A stretch of DNA of 64,000 nt, from contig CAIUOU010000167.1 in the NCBI GenBank assembly GCA_903900845.1, positions 33,822 through 97,821 on the forward strand, given 5' to 3'. Source of the stretch: an uncultured Opitutia bacterium. GTDB lineage: Bacteria; Verrucomicrobiota; Verrucomicrobiia; Opitutales; Opitutaceae. Below, piece by piece: positions 36,541-44,887 of the stretch; position 1 is the first letter of the stretch; each line of letters starts with the position of its first letter. Made by a program: the position numbers and the translations under genes. Under the pieces are notes generated by a model that searched no databases, was not told where the DNA came from, and saw only the letters and a list, made by a program, of their open reading frames with translations.

Positions 36541-38907
36541 TCAGGCGCCCGGCCGGCGGAAGGCCGTCCGCATGCCCGCCGAAACGATCGCGAGCGAGAG
36601 CAGGGAATTGACCGGCATCAGGATCGCCGCGAGCAGCGGGTTCATCCGGCCCGCAACCGCGAGGCCGACCGCCAGCAGGTTGTAGCCGATCGAGAAACAA
36701 AGGATGATGCCATGCGTCCGACGCCGGATGTCATCCGTCTCAAACAACGCCCGGATCCCGCCGATGCCGCGGCCGAGGTAGTAGAAATCAGCCTTCCGCT
36801 CCAGCACGCCGCGGTGGATCACGGGCGTGCCCCGGCAAAGCGCGCGGTCGAATGCGAGACTGTCGTTGGCGCCGTCGCCCAGCATCAGGCTCGACTCCGG
36901 CCCGAGGGCGTCGAGGCACGCGGCCTTTGCGGCGGGCGAGAGCTCACCGTGCGCGCAGCCGGAAACAATCCCGAGGTCATCCGCGAGGGCCGCGACTTTC
37001 CCGGCCAGATCCCCGCTCAGCACGTGCACCGCCAGCCCGCGGCCCCGGAGGGCAGCGATCTCCGCGCGCGCGTCCCCGCGCGCCGAATCGGAGAAGTGAA
37101 ATCCCGCGACCACCGCACCGCGGTGGCAAAGCTCGGCGCCGGCGTTCGCACCTCCCCGCGAGCGCCAACCCGCCCGGCCGAGGGACCAGTCGCCGATCTC
37201 AACGCCGGAGCCGACCATCTCAACGACCTCGCCGGCGATCACGCCGGCCGGTCCCCCGGCGAGCAGGTGTTCGAGCACGGCCTGGCTCACGGGGTGGGCG
37301 GAACCACGGACCAAGGTGTGCAGAGCATCCCGCGCCTCCGCCGGCAGCGTGGCGATGACCTCGGGATTGAGCAGAACCGGCGTCTCGACCGTCAGGGTTC
37401 CGGTCTTGTCGAACACCACGTTGCGCACCCGTCCCAGCCGCGGCCAAAGGTCCGCCTCACGCACGAACACGCCTCGGCGCCGGAGCGCGACGGTCGCCAT
37501 CTCGTCGGCCAGCGGAAAGGCCAGCGCGATGGCGCATGGGCAGGAGACGACGAGCACCGCGGTGACGACCGCCCACGACCGCGCCGCGTCGCCCGACGAC
37601 CACCACCCGGCGCCGGAGAGCGCCGCCACCAGCAGGATGCCGACAACGTAGCCGCGAACCGCGCGCTCCAGCAACGGCTGGCCGGCTTCGGTCCGGAAAC
37701 CGGGTTCCAGCAGGCGCGCGAGCAGGGAGTCGGCCCAGCCCTGCAGGGCCTCGACCTCCACGACTCCGCGACCGACATTCACCGCGCCGGCCGGCACGCG
37801 CTGGCCGCGGCGGAAAACCCGCGGTTCGGCCTCGCCGTTGATCGAAGCGAGCGAGAAGACCGCTTCCGGCGCCTCCACCCGGCCCTCGACGGGCAGGGTC
37901 TGGCCCGCGACGAGGAGCATCCGCTGCCCGGGACGAAGCTCGGAAGGAGCCGCCTCCTCTCCCCCCTTGAGCCGGACCCGCCTCGCCTGCGGCTGGTGCC
38001 GGAGCAGCCGGCGGCGGTTACGCTCGACGGAGGCGACCTGCGCCCAACGCCCGGTGAGCATCAACAGAATGAACGCGGAGACGAAATCAAAGTAAACGAA
38101 GCGCTCCTCACCCGCGAGCCACCCGTAGACGGAGCCGACGTAGGCCCCGGCAATGCCGATCGCGATCGGCAGGTCGATGTGCATCGCCCGCTCGCGAAGG
38201 GCGCGTGCCGCCCGGCCGAGGAAATAAGTTCCCCCCACCAGAAGGCTCAGCGTGCTGAAGGCGGCGTTGAGCAGCGCGAACAAACCCGCCCACTCGAAGT
38301 CCCGCTCCATCCCGAAGTAAACGGGGAACGAGAAGAGCATCACGTTCATCGCGAACGCCGCGCAGAGGCCGATCCGCCGCAGCAGCCCGCGGGTCTCCGG
38401 CTCGGAGGGCGCGGCGCCGGCGGGCCCCGTGAGGTAGCCGAAGGCCTGCAGCTTGCGGGCGAACTCCGCCGCGGAAAACTCACCGGCCGTCCACCGCAGG
38501 CGCATCGACCCGTACGGGGCGTTCACCACGATGTCCCGCGCGCCGGGCTGCTGCCGGAAGACGCGCTCGATGAGCCACACGCAGCCCGCGCACGAGATGC
38601 CCTGCACATCGAGCGTGAGCACGGGCGATCCCGCGCCCGCGGCCTGCTCGGCGGCCTGTTGCGCCTCCTCCAGCCAGGTGTGATCGCGCGGCTGGAAGAC
38701 CGCGGCGTCGGCCGGCACCGTCACCTCGTCCTTGATGCGGTAGTACCCGTCGAGTCCGTGCTCGTGCACCAGACGGAAAACGTACGCGCAACCCGCGCAG
38801 CAAAATCCCGCCGCGCGCGCCTTTTCGTCGGCGAGCGGGGCGCCGCAATGGCGGCAGACCCGGGGCATGGCCCGCGCCGCCGCCGGCCGGGTGACGGTCG
38901 CGCTCAT
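36541..38907 (-). CDS. ccoI: Copper-transporting P-type ATPase CcoI (cbb3 oxidase assembly)
   Basis: 788 residues. A Cys-rich N-terminal segment (Cys18, Cys21, Cys36, Cys37, Cys40: CRHCGAPL and FCCAGCAYVF) precedes a heavy-metal-associated domain with Cys106-x-x-Cys109 (GISCAGCV). Ion-binding CPC motif at 456-458, phosphorylated Asp500 in DKTGT, SAHPVSQ nucleotide-site motif and GDGANDS hinge are intact. This FixI/CcoI class delivers copper for the binuclear centre of cbb3 oxidase. It is the last gene of the oxidase locus, starting 4 bp after the SafE-like gene. Confidence 0.93.
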   Translation of the reverse strand: MSATVTRPAAARAMPRVCRHCGAPLADEKARAAGFCCAGCAYVFRLVHEHGLDGYYRIKDEVTVPADAAVFQPRDHTWLEEAQQAAEQAAGAGSPVLTLDVQGISCAGCVWLIERVFRQQPGARDIVVNAPYGSMRLRWTAGEFSAAEFARKLQAFGYLTGPAGAAPSEPETRGLLRRIGLCAAFAMNVMLFSFPVYFGMERDFEWAGLFALLNAAFSTLSLLVGGTYFLGRAARALRERAMHIDLPIAIGIAGAYVGSVYGWLAGEERFVYFDFVSAFILLMLTGRWAQVASVERNRRRLLRHQPQARRVRLKGGEEAAPSELRPGQRMLLVAGQTLPVEGRVEAPEAVFSLASINGEAEPRVFRRGQRVPAGAVNVGRGVVEVEALQGWADSLLARLLEPGFRTEAGQPLLERAVRGYVVGILLVAALSGAGWWSSGDAARSWAVVTAVLVVSCPCAIALAFPLADEMATVALRRRGVFVREADLWPRLGRVRNVVFDKTGTLTVETPVLLNPEVIATLPAEARDALHTLVRGSAHPVSQAVLEHLLAGGPAGVIAGEVVEMVGSGVEIGDWSLGRAGWRSRGGANAGAELCHRGAVVAGFHFSDSARGDARAEIAALRGRGLAVHVLSGDLAGKVAALADDLGIVSGCAHGELSPAAKAACLDALGPESSLMLGDGANDSLAFDRALCRGTPVIHRGVLERKADFYYLGRGIGGIRALFETDDIRRRTHGIILCFSIGYNLLAVGLAVAGRMNPLLAAILMPVNSLLSLAIVSAGMRTAFRRPGA

Positions 38908-38911
38908 GCGG

Positions 38912-39607
38912 TCACTGGCAGACGAAGTTGAGCGGATCCGGACCGGGGAAACCGAGCGTCGCACGCAGCCGCCAACCGATCGTCACGGCGGCGACCAGCG
39001 CCAGCGTGACCCGCGTGCGGTTGAGCCAGAGCGGCGAGAGCCGCCGCCGCACCCAATGGAACTGCACCTGCGCGAGCCAGAGCAGCGGCACCGTGCCGAG
39101 CCCGAAGGCGAGCATGAATTCCGCGCCACGCACCGCCGACCCGGCCAGCAACGCCAGCGCCAGAAGGAAATACAACGGGCCGCACGGCAGCAGCGGCGTG
39201 CACCATCCGAGCAACGCCGCGCCAGCCAAAGGCGACCGGCCCCCACCGGCCGGCCGCAAACGCCACGAGACCCGCGCGAGCAGCGCCGGCTTCGGGAGAT
39301 GCCGGTCCCAGCGCAGGGCCAGCCCGAGAAAAAGCATCACGCCCAGCCACGGCAGCCAGCGCAGCACCGGGCCGGGGACGAAAGAAAACGGCAGCCGCCC
39401 CAAACCTCCCGCCAGAGCGCCGAGCGTCGTGTAGGCGGCCAGACGCGCCAGGTGATAAACCGTCGCCACCGCGCGGGCGTCCATGCGTTGCCCGCCCACC
39501 GGCAGTAGACCGCAGGCCAGCGGACCGCACATGCCGGCGCAATGCAGGCTCGTGACCAGACCGGCCACCAGAGCCGCCGCGGGGGAGTTTATGCCGGCGA
39601 GTTCCAT
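38912..39607 (-). CDS. SafE/TauE-like (DsbD_2 type) membrane protein of the oxidase operon
   Basis: 231 residues with about six transmembrane helices. The N-terminal LVTSLHCAGMCGPLACGLLP motif (two Cys around residues 23-32) and the GWCTPLLPCGPLYFLLALAL motif (about 134-153) are typical of the sulfite-exporter TauE/SafE family group that resembles UreH/DsbD membrane domains and sits beside ccoI in many bacteria. A role in copper or thiol handling for oxidase assembly is inferred. Start was set at MELAGIN, 5 bp after the small upstream gene. Confidence 0.85.
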   Translation of the reverse strand: MELAGINSPAAALVAGLVTSLHCAGMCGPLACGLLPVGGQRMDARAVATVYHLARLAAYTTLGALAGGLGRLPFSFVPGPVLRWLPWLGVMLFLGLALRWDRHLPKPALLARVSWRLRPAGGGRSPLAGAALLGWCTPLLPCGPLYFLLALALLAGSAVRGAEFMLAFGLGTVPLLWLAQVQFHWVRRRLSPLWLNRTRVTLALVAAVTIGWRLRATLGFPGPDPLNFVCQ

Positions 39608-39612
39608 CGGAG

Positions 39613-39768
39613 TCAGCGCACCCGCACCAACGGCACCTCCGGCACCCGATGGCGGGACGCGATCGCGAGCCAGCCCCCCCAGACGACCAGTTGCACCGCG
39701 AACGCGACGACAAACCACAACCACAAGCGGGACGGCCGCGGAGGATGCCGGGAATCACCGGTGGGCAC
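39613..39768 (-). CDS. 51-residue single-pass membrane protein in the cco operon (unknown)
   Basis: A GTG start preceded by a perfect AGGAGG with 6-nt spacing opens a 51-residue protein. Residues 1-14 are polar and basic (MPTGDSRHPPRPSR), residues 15-37 form one Trp-rich transmembrane helix (LWLWFVVAFAVQLVVWGGWL), and the tail RHRVPEVPLVRVR is basic. It overlaps the ccoG end by 14 bp and ends 5 bp before the SafE-like gene, so it is inside the operon. CcoH/FixH normally occupies this slot but is about 150 residues; this could be a minimal replacement or a new small assembly factor. No family recognised. Confidence 0.65.
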   Translation of the reverse strand: MPTGDSRHPPRPSRLWLWFVVAFAVQLVVWGGWLAIASRHRVPEVPLVRVR

Positions 39769-41236
39769 GACGGGCCTCCTCTTTCTCCTCGCGCAACAGG
39801 CGGGCCTCCGGGCCGAGGAATTCCACCTCGCGCCGTAGGCTGAACGAGCCCGTTTCGTCGGCGACCGTCACGAGCACGAAAAACACCCCCGCGTAGCGGG
39901 CCCGCTCCTGCTGCAGGATCAGCGGGCGCACGACCTCGCCCAGCGCCGGGACCTCCACGGGCTCCGCGACCCCGGAACGCACCAGCCCTTCCGGCGCGCG
40001 CTCCACCGCCACCCGAAACCGCCGCGGCTCGTGGCGTTTGTTCACGATGCGCACCAGAAACTGGTTCCGCACCGAGACCGCGTCGATGATGTAGGGCGCG
40101 CCGGTCATGCGGGTGACGCCGAAATTCGCGGGCTTGATCGTCGAGACGGCCCAGCCGGCGACGGAGGCGCCGGCGAGCAGAAGGATGAAGTAAACGATCG
40201 TCCGCGGGCGGATCCACCGCGTGCGCTCCTTCGCGAGTCCCCGCTGGGAATCATAACGGATCAGGCCGGGAGCGCGACCGGTGCGTCGCATGACATCGTC
40301 GCAGGCGTCGATGCATGCGGTGCAGCCGACGCACTCCAGCTGGAGGCCATGGCGGATATCGATGCCGGTCGGGCAAACCTGCACGCAACGGCTGCACGCG
40401 ACGCAATCCCCGGCGCCCGGCGTGCCGGCGCGGCCGCGGGGCTCGCCGCGCCGCTGGTCGTAGCCGATCACCAGCGTGTGGTCGTCGGTGAGCGCCGACT
40501 GGATACGACCGTAAGGGCAGATCACGATGCAGACCTGCTCCCGGAACCACGCGAAGATGAAATAGGTGAGCCCGGTGTAAGCGGCCATGAAGACAAACAC
40601 GCCCCAGTGCTCGCCAGGCGCGTTGCTCACCATGTGCCAGACCTCCGGGACCGACACGAAGTATGCGAGGTAAAGATGCGTGAAAAAGGCGGCGACGACC
40701 ACGTAAGCCGCGTGTTTCAGCGCGCGGATCCGGAACCTCCGCCAAGACTTCGGCGCCTCGTCGAGTTGGCGCCGCGCGAAAGCATCCCCCTCGATCAGGC
40801 GCTCGATCGGCCGGAAAACATGCTCGAGGAAAACGGTCTGGGGGCAGGCCCAGCCGCACCAGATCCGCCCGAAAAGCGCGGTGACGAAGATGAGCGAGAA
40901 ACCAAGCCCGGTCAGGACGAAGAACAGGAGCCACATGTCCTGCGCCGCGAACGTCAGTCCGAACAAATGGAAACGACGCTCGACCAGATCGAGCAGCACC
41001 GCGGGATGCCCGTTCACGGGGATCCACGGGAGCGACATGTAGAAAACCAGCAGGACGAGCGCCACGATGCGCCGCGCCGTGGTCAAGCGGCCGCGCGTGG
41101 CGGCGGGGAAGAGAAACGGTCGCGAACCGTCGGGCCGGATCGTGGTGACCGAGTCCAACGATGGCGCCGAATCATTGGCACGGAAAGAGGGACGTCCCGC
41201 CACGGGAGGAACGGGGTTGGACTCGGCGCTCGGCAT
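39755..41236 (-). CDS. ccoG: cbb3 oxidase accessory ferredoxin-like protein CcoG
   Basis: 493 residues: membrane helices at about 55-75, 95-120, 178-195, 205-225, 345-365; two [4Fe-4S] cluster motifs CVACSRCVQVCP and CVGCTACIDACD (about 283-325), plus conserved membrane cysteines in IWCGWACPQTVF and IVICPYGR. A C-terminal Ig-like domain (about 385-475) follows. CcoG/RdxA reduces Cu2+ to Cu+ for CcoI-linked cofactor insertion. It begins 24 bp after ccoP. Confidence 0.95.
   Translation of the reverse strand: MPSAESNPVPPVAGRPSFRANDSAPSLDSVTTIRPDGSRPFLFPAATRGRLTTARRIVALVLLVFYMSLPWIPVNGHPAVLLDLVERRFHLFGLTFAAQDMWLLFFVLTGLGFSLIFVTALFGRIWCGWACPQTVFLEHVFRPIERLIEGDAFARRQLDEAPKSWRRFRIRALKHAAYVVVAAFFTHLYLAYFVSVPEVWHMVSNAPGEHWGVFVFMAAYTGLTYFIFAWFREQVCIVICPYGRIQSALTDDHTLVIGYDQRRGEPRGRAGTPGAGDCVACSRCVQVCPTGIDIRHGLQLECVGCTACIDACDDVMRRTGRAPGLIRYDSQRGLAKERTRWIRPRTIVYFILLLAGASVAGWAVSTIKPANFGVTRMTGAPYIIDAVSVRNQFLVRIVNKRHEPRRFRVAVERAPEGLVRSGVAEPVEVPALGEVVRPLILQQERARYAGVFFVLVTVADETGSFSLRREVEFLGPEARLLREEKEEARRAHR
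39775..39780 (-). promoter_or_regulatory. Ribosome binding site deciding the 51-residue gene start
   Basis: AGGAGG on the minus strand, 6 nt before the GTG at 39768. A full consensus Shine-Dalgarno is rare in this window, so it supports translation of the small gene despite its overlap with the ccoG end. Confidence 0.7.
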
Positions 41237-41260
41237 GCGGGGAACCGGAAGTCGGCGCGC

Positions 41261-41842
41261 CTAGGGCGAGGCCGGCGGGGCGATCACGACGGGCTCGCCC
41301 TCCCGGTGTTTGCTCATGATGTAGGCGGTGACCTCACCGATCTTCCTCGCTCCAAGCACCGGCCCCCACGTCGGCATTCCCTTGGCGAGGACTCCCTTGT
41401 TGATGAGGGCGTGAACCTCCGTCGGGCGTCCGCCGTGGACCCAAGTGGTGTCCGTGAGGTCAGGACCGATCGCGACGGTACTTTCCGCCTTGCCGCGCAG
41501 ACTGGCGAGATGACACGCGGCGCAGGCGGCCTCGTAGACCGCCTTGCCGGCGGCGACGAACTCCGAGTTCCGGCTCATCTTCCAGAGGCTAGGGTCATCC
41601 AGTGGTGCCGTGGAAAGCCGGGCGGACTCGATGCGGGCCATCTCGGCCGCGACATCCTGCGCGCCGGTCGGACCGGCGCGGAACCACTCGTAGTAGCCCC
41701 AGTAGCCGACCCAGAACACGATGGTGATGTAGAGCGTGTACAGCCACCAATTGGGCAGGCGTTTGTCGTACTCCCGGATGCCGTCGTAGACGTGCGGGCG
41801 GAACTCGTTTTCCTCAGGCTTTACGGGCGGGACGGGGCTCAT
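41261..41842 (-). CDS. ccoP: cbb3 oxidase subunit CcoP-like, single c-type haem
   Basis: 193 residues. The N-terminal part has the CcoP/FixP signature (HVYDGIREYDKRLPNWWLYT) and one membrane helix (about 33-52). Only one haem-binding motif is present, CAACH at 107-111, with Met156 as probable axial ligand. Usual CcoP has two c haems; here the second cytochrome domain is missing. It passes electrons towards CcoO. Its start overlaps the ccoQ-like gene by 29 bp. Confidence 0.88.
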   Translation of the reverse strand: MSPVPPVKPEENEFRPHVYDGIREYDKRLPNWWLYTLYITIVFWVGYWGYYEWFRAGPTGAQDVAAEMARIESARLSTAPLDDPSLWKMSRNSEFVAAGKAVYEAACAACHLASLRGKAESTVAIGPDLTDTTWVHGGRPTEVHALINKGVLAKGMPTWGPVLGARKIGEVTAYIMSKHREGEPVVIAPPASP

Positions 41843-42014
41843 GGCGGGCGGAAGGCGTGGGGGTGACGAAGGGCAGGTTCTCGAAAGCGGCGACCTGCGG
41901 GCGCTTCATGCGCAAGGCGCGCCAAATCACGGCCACGTAGATGGAGACGGCGGTGAGGAAGGCCGCGAAGGTGAAGAGCGCGGCACTGTTATCGAAGGCG
42001 AGGCGGCGGAACAT
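41814..42014 (-). CDS. ccoQ: CcoQ-like small subunit of cbb3 oxidase
   Basis: 66 residues with one transmembrane helix (about 10-30, AALFTFAAFLTAVSIYVAVIW) and a basic tail (RALRMKRPQVAAF, then PSARHEPRPARKA). Position between the ccoNO fusion and ccoP, with a 29-bp overlap of the latter, is that of ccoQ. Sequence alone is too short for certainty. CcoQ stabilises the oxidase complex. Confidence 0.7.
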   Translation of the reverse strand: MFRRLAFDNSAALFTFAAFLTAVSIYVAVIWRALRMKRPQVAAFENLPFVTPTPSARHEPRPARKA

Positions 42015-42025
42015 GGCGGTGGGGA

Positions 42026-44344
42026 TTACTGCGAGGCGCGTGTTTCGGCTTTAGTCGCGGCCACGACCTCGGAACGCCCAAGAACCTGCAGGTAGGCGAT
42101 CAGCGCGATGATCTCCCTTTCCGGGGCGACGTACGCGCCCGCGGCCTTGAGGTCGGCCGCGATCACCTTCGCCTGGGTGTCCACGCGGGAGCGGATCTGT
42201 TCCGGCGTCCAGTCGGGGTACGGCACGCCCAGGGCGCGCTGGACGGACAGCTTGGTGGGCAGCGCCGTGACATCCGTGTCGTCGCGCAGCAGCCACGCGT
42301 AGGAAGGCATGTTGGAACCGACGGAGATCGCCCGCGGATCCTCCATGTGTCGGAGGTGCCAGACATTCGGGTATTTCCCGCCGACGCGCGCGAGGTCGGG
42401 CCCGGTGCGGCGCGAACCCCACTGGAAAGGGTGGTCGTAGATCGACTCCCCGAGGCGGGAGTAGTCACCGTACCGCAGCACGTCCGGCACGAGGGTGCGG
42501 ATCATCTGCGAGTGGCAGGTGTAGCAACCCTCGCGCACGTAGATGTCTCGGCCAGCCAGCTCGAGCGGCGTGTAGGGCACCTGCTTGCGATCCTCGACGT
42601 TGGCCGCGCGGTGGGAGATGACGAGAGGCACGATCTGGATGAGACCGCCGGCCGCCACCGCGATGAACGTAAGGATGGTGAACGGTGCGGTATTCACCAG
42701 CAGGCGGTCGTACCAGCCGGCCCAAGCCTTGCCGCGCGACTCCCAGTGCGCGTAGCCCAGCACGGCGCACAGCAGCGTGCCGACGAGACCGAGGATGCTG
42801 AGCCCCTCCGCGGCGAACATCCATGCGCAGGCGAAACCGGTGCCGAGGAGGGAGAACATCACCGGCGGGTTGAGGAAGGTGGCGAGCAGCCCGAGCCGAG
42901 GCTCCGGCGCCTCCTCCTCGGCGGGGACCTCGACAGTGCCGTTGACGGCCTCCGCGCCGGCCACCGTGCGCCAAGCATTGTAGCAGAGGAGCACGAAGCC
43001 CACGAGGTAGAGCGCGCCGCCGATGACGCGCATCAGCATCAACGGCCGGATGGTGTTCAGCGTGTCGAGGAAGTTCGGATACGCTAGCACGGTGCCATTT
43101 TCCGCCGTGGCGCCGAGCATCAGCCCCTGCGTGATGCCGCTGGTCCACATCGCGGCCATGTAGAGGAGAATACCGACCGTCCCGATCCAGAAGTGGAGGT
43201 TGGCCAGCGCGACCGAGTGGAGCGGCCGGTTCCACAGACGCGGCAGGAGCCAGTAGATCATGCCGGCGGCCATGAAGCCGTTCCAGCCGAGCGCGCCGCC
43301 ATGGACATGGCCAATGATCCAGTCGGTGTAGTGCCCGAGTGCATTGACCGATTTGATCGAGAGGAGCGGCCCCTCGAAGGTCGCCATGCCGTAGAAAGTC
43401 ACGGCCGCCGCCATGAACTTGAGCACGGGGTCTGTCCGCAGCCGGTCCCATGCGCCGCGCAGGGTGAGGAGGCCGTTCAGCATGCCGCCCCAGGACGGGG
43501 CCCAGAGCATCAGCGAGAAGGTCATGCCGAGCGTCTGCAGCCAGTCGGGCAGCGCGGTGTTCAAGAGGTGGTGCGGCCCGGCCCAGATGTAGACGAAAAC
43601 GAGCGACCAGAAATGCACCACCGAGAGCCGGTACGAGTACACCGGCCGCTCCGCCGCTTTCGGCAGGAAGTAGTACATGATGCCGAGGATCGGCGTGGTG
43701 AGGAAGAACGCCACGGCGTTGTGCCCGTACCACCACTGCACGAGCGCGTCCTGCACTCCGCCGAACACCGGGTAGCTGTGCGTGAGCGAGGTCGGCAGCG
43801 ACAGGTGGTTGACGACATAGAGCATCGTCACCGTCACGATCGTCGCGATGTAGAACCAGATCGCGACGTACAGGCTCGGCTCCCGGCGCCGCGCGAGCGT
43901 CCAGAAGAAGTTCACCGCGAACACCACCCAGACGAGGGCGACCGCGATGTTGATCGGCCAGATGAGCTCCGCGTACTCCTTGCCGCGGGTGAGGCCCAGC
44001 GGGAGCGTCACCGCCGCGGCGACGATGATCGTCTGCCAGCCCCAGAAATGGAGCGCCGAAAGGAAGTCGCTCGCGAGTCGGGCCTTCACGAGCCGCTGCG
44101 TCGAGTAGTAGACGCCGGCGAACATCATGTTGCCTACGAACGCGAAGATGACCGCGTTGGTGTGCAGGGGCCGCAACCGGCCGAACGTCAGCCACGAGGT
44201 ACCGAGGTTGAGCTGCCAGAAGTTGAGCTGCGAGGCGACAAGGACGCCGACCAGCATGCCCACCACGCCCCAGACGAGGCTGGCGAGGACGAACTGGCGG
44301 ACGACCTGGTCGTTGAACTCGAGGGTGAGCTTGGAGGCGGGCAT
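42026..44344 (-). CDS. ccoNO: cbb3-type cytochrome c oxidase, fused subunits I and II (CcoN-CcoO)
   Basis: 772 residues. Residues 1-480 are CcoN: twelve helices with haem/copper ligands in RPLHTNAVIF, WWYGHNAVAFF, GPHHLLNT and TDWIIGHVHGGALGWNG. An acidic linker (EVPAEEEAPEPR) and about three more helices follow, then the CcoO domain with membrane anchor and one c-type haem, CYTCH at 607-611, and YGDYSRLGESIYDHPFQWGS. Usually these are two genes. The enzyme reduces O2 with high affinity and pumps protons in the inner membrane. It lies 24 bp after ccoS. Confidence 0.93.
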   Translation of the reverse strand: MPASKLTLEFNDQVVRQFVLASLVWGVVGMLVGVLVASQLNFWQLNLGTSWLTFGRLRPLHTNAVIFAFVGNMMFAGVYYSTQRLVKARLASDFLSALHFWGWQTIIVAAAVTLPLGLTRGKEYAELIWPINIAVALVWVVFAVNFFWTLARRREPSLYVAIWFYIATIVTVTMLYVVNHLSLPTSLTHSYPVFGGVQDALVQWWYGHNAVAFFLTTPILGIMYYFLPKAAERPVYSYRLSVVHFWSLVFVYIWAGPHHLLNTALPDWLQTLGMTFSLMLWAPSWGGMLNGLLTLRGAWDRLRTDPVLKFMAAAVTFYGMATFEGPLLSIKSVNALGHYTDWIIGHVHGGALGWNGFMAAGMIYWLLPRLWNRPLHSVALANLHFWIGTVGILLYMAAMWTSGITQGLMLGATAENGTVLAYPNFLDTLNTIRPLMLMRVIGGALYLVGFVLLCYNAWRTVAGAEAVNGTVEVPAEEEAPEPRLGLLATFLNPPVMFSLLGTGFACAWMFAAEGLSILGLVGTLLCAVLGYAHWESRGKAWAGWYDRLLVNTAPFTILTFIAVAAGGLIQIVPLVISHRAANVEDRKQVPYTPLELAGRDIYVREGCYTCHSQMIRTLVPDVLRYGDYSRLGESIYDHPFQWGSRRTGPDLARVGGKYPNVWHLRHMEDPRAISVGSNMPSYAWLLRDDTDVTALPTKLSVQRALGVPYPDWTPEQIRSRVDTQAKVIAADLKAAGAYVAPEREIIALIAYLQVLGRSEVVAATKAETRASQ

Positions 44345-44368
44345 CGGGTAAGGGGAAGTCAGGGAGGC

Positions 44369-44554
44369 TCAGGCGTCCGTGCGGCGGTGCGCGGCACCGC
44401 CACCGGCGAGACGCGGTCTCTCCTCGGCGAGGGGCAGGAGCGAATCACGTTCCGGGCTGCTCAGCGGTCCGCGGGCATGCTCGCGGAGGAAGAAAACCAC
44501 GAAGGTGAAGACGAGGCAGAGGCTGATCGTTAGGGTAAGCGGGACGACGGCCAT
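44369..44554 (-). CDS. ccoS: cbb3 oxidase assembly protein CcoS
   Basis: 61 residues: one transmembrane helix (about 5-24, PLTLTISLCLVFTFVVFFLR) and a polar tail carrying SSPERDSLLPLAEE, as in CcoS proteins. CcoS is needed for cofactor insertion into the cbb3 catalytic subunit. It is directly before the ccoNO fusion. In most genomes ccoS follows ccoI; here it precedes the structural genes. Confidence 0.82.
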   Translation of the reverse strand: MAVVPLTLTISLCLVFTFVVFFLREHARGPLSSPERDSLLPLAEERPRLAGGGAAHRRTDA

Positions 44555-44567
44555 GGCACGGCGGATT

Positions 44568-44774
44568 TCAGCTGGCGGCGGAGGCGGCGACGGCGTGTCG
44601 ACGCGGACGGCCCCCGCGACCGTGGTGGTGGCGGAGCAGCTCGCGGGCGGCGAACCAGTGTTCTTGGTCGCGGCCTTCGGGACGGCCTTCCTCGATCCAG
44701 AGCAGGTAGGCCTGGTGCTGGATGTCGTTCTCGGTGGGTTCGGACAGGACGGGCGCGGCTTTACGGTGGTGCAT
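44568..44774 (-). CDS. DUF2934 small protein at the head of the cco run
   Basis: 68 residues with the DUF2934 core (ENDIQHQAYLLWIEEGRPEG, then DQEHWFAARELL, about 15-47) and a His/Arg-rich tail. The family is cytosolic, without known function, often in stress-related loci. A GGAGG with 4-nt spacing precedes the ATG. It ends 13 bp before ccoS and would be co-transcribed with it. Confidence 0.8.
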   Translation of the reverse strand: MHHRKAAPVLSEPTENDIQHQAYLLWIEEGRPEGRDQEHWFAARELLRHHHGRGGRPRRHAVAASAAS

Positions 44775-44778
44775 GATG

Positions 44779-44783
44779 CCTCC
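44779..44783 (-). promoter_or_regulatory. Ribosome binding site of the DUF2934 gene
   Basis: GGAGG on the minus strand, 4 nt before the ATG at 44774; it fixes the start of the first gene of the oxidase run. Confidence 0.6.
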
Positions 44784-44817
44784 GGTGGTGGTTGGCCTGA
44801 CGTGGGTTTAGGGCTTT

Positions 44818-44827
44818 ACCTTAAGGT
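44818..44827. promoter_or_regulatory. 10-bp palindrome upstream of the cco run
   Basis: ACCTTAAGGT, a perfect palindrome, lies 44 bp before the first gene of the oxidase run in its presumed promoter region. No clear FNR box (TTGAT-N4-ATCAA) is seen, so this is an alternative regulator-site candidate. Confidence 0.3.
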
Positions 44828-44887
44828 CGAGGATGGATGGCGGGCTCGGCGGGGGTTGGCGGGAGCTGCGCGTATCTTGGCCGCGGT

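Noticed and set aside
35611..38931. 1106-codon open frame antisense to the TonB receptor and ccoI
   Set aside because: Antisense to two well-supported genes, very rich in Arg/Gly/Ala with no domain; typical of GC-rich third-position bias.
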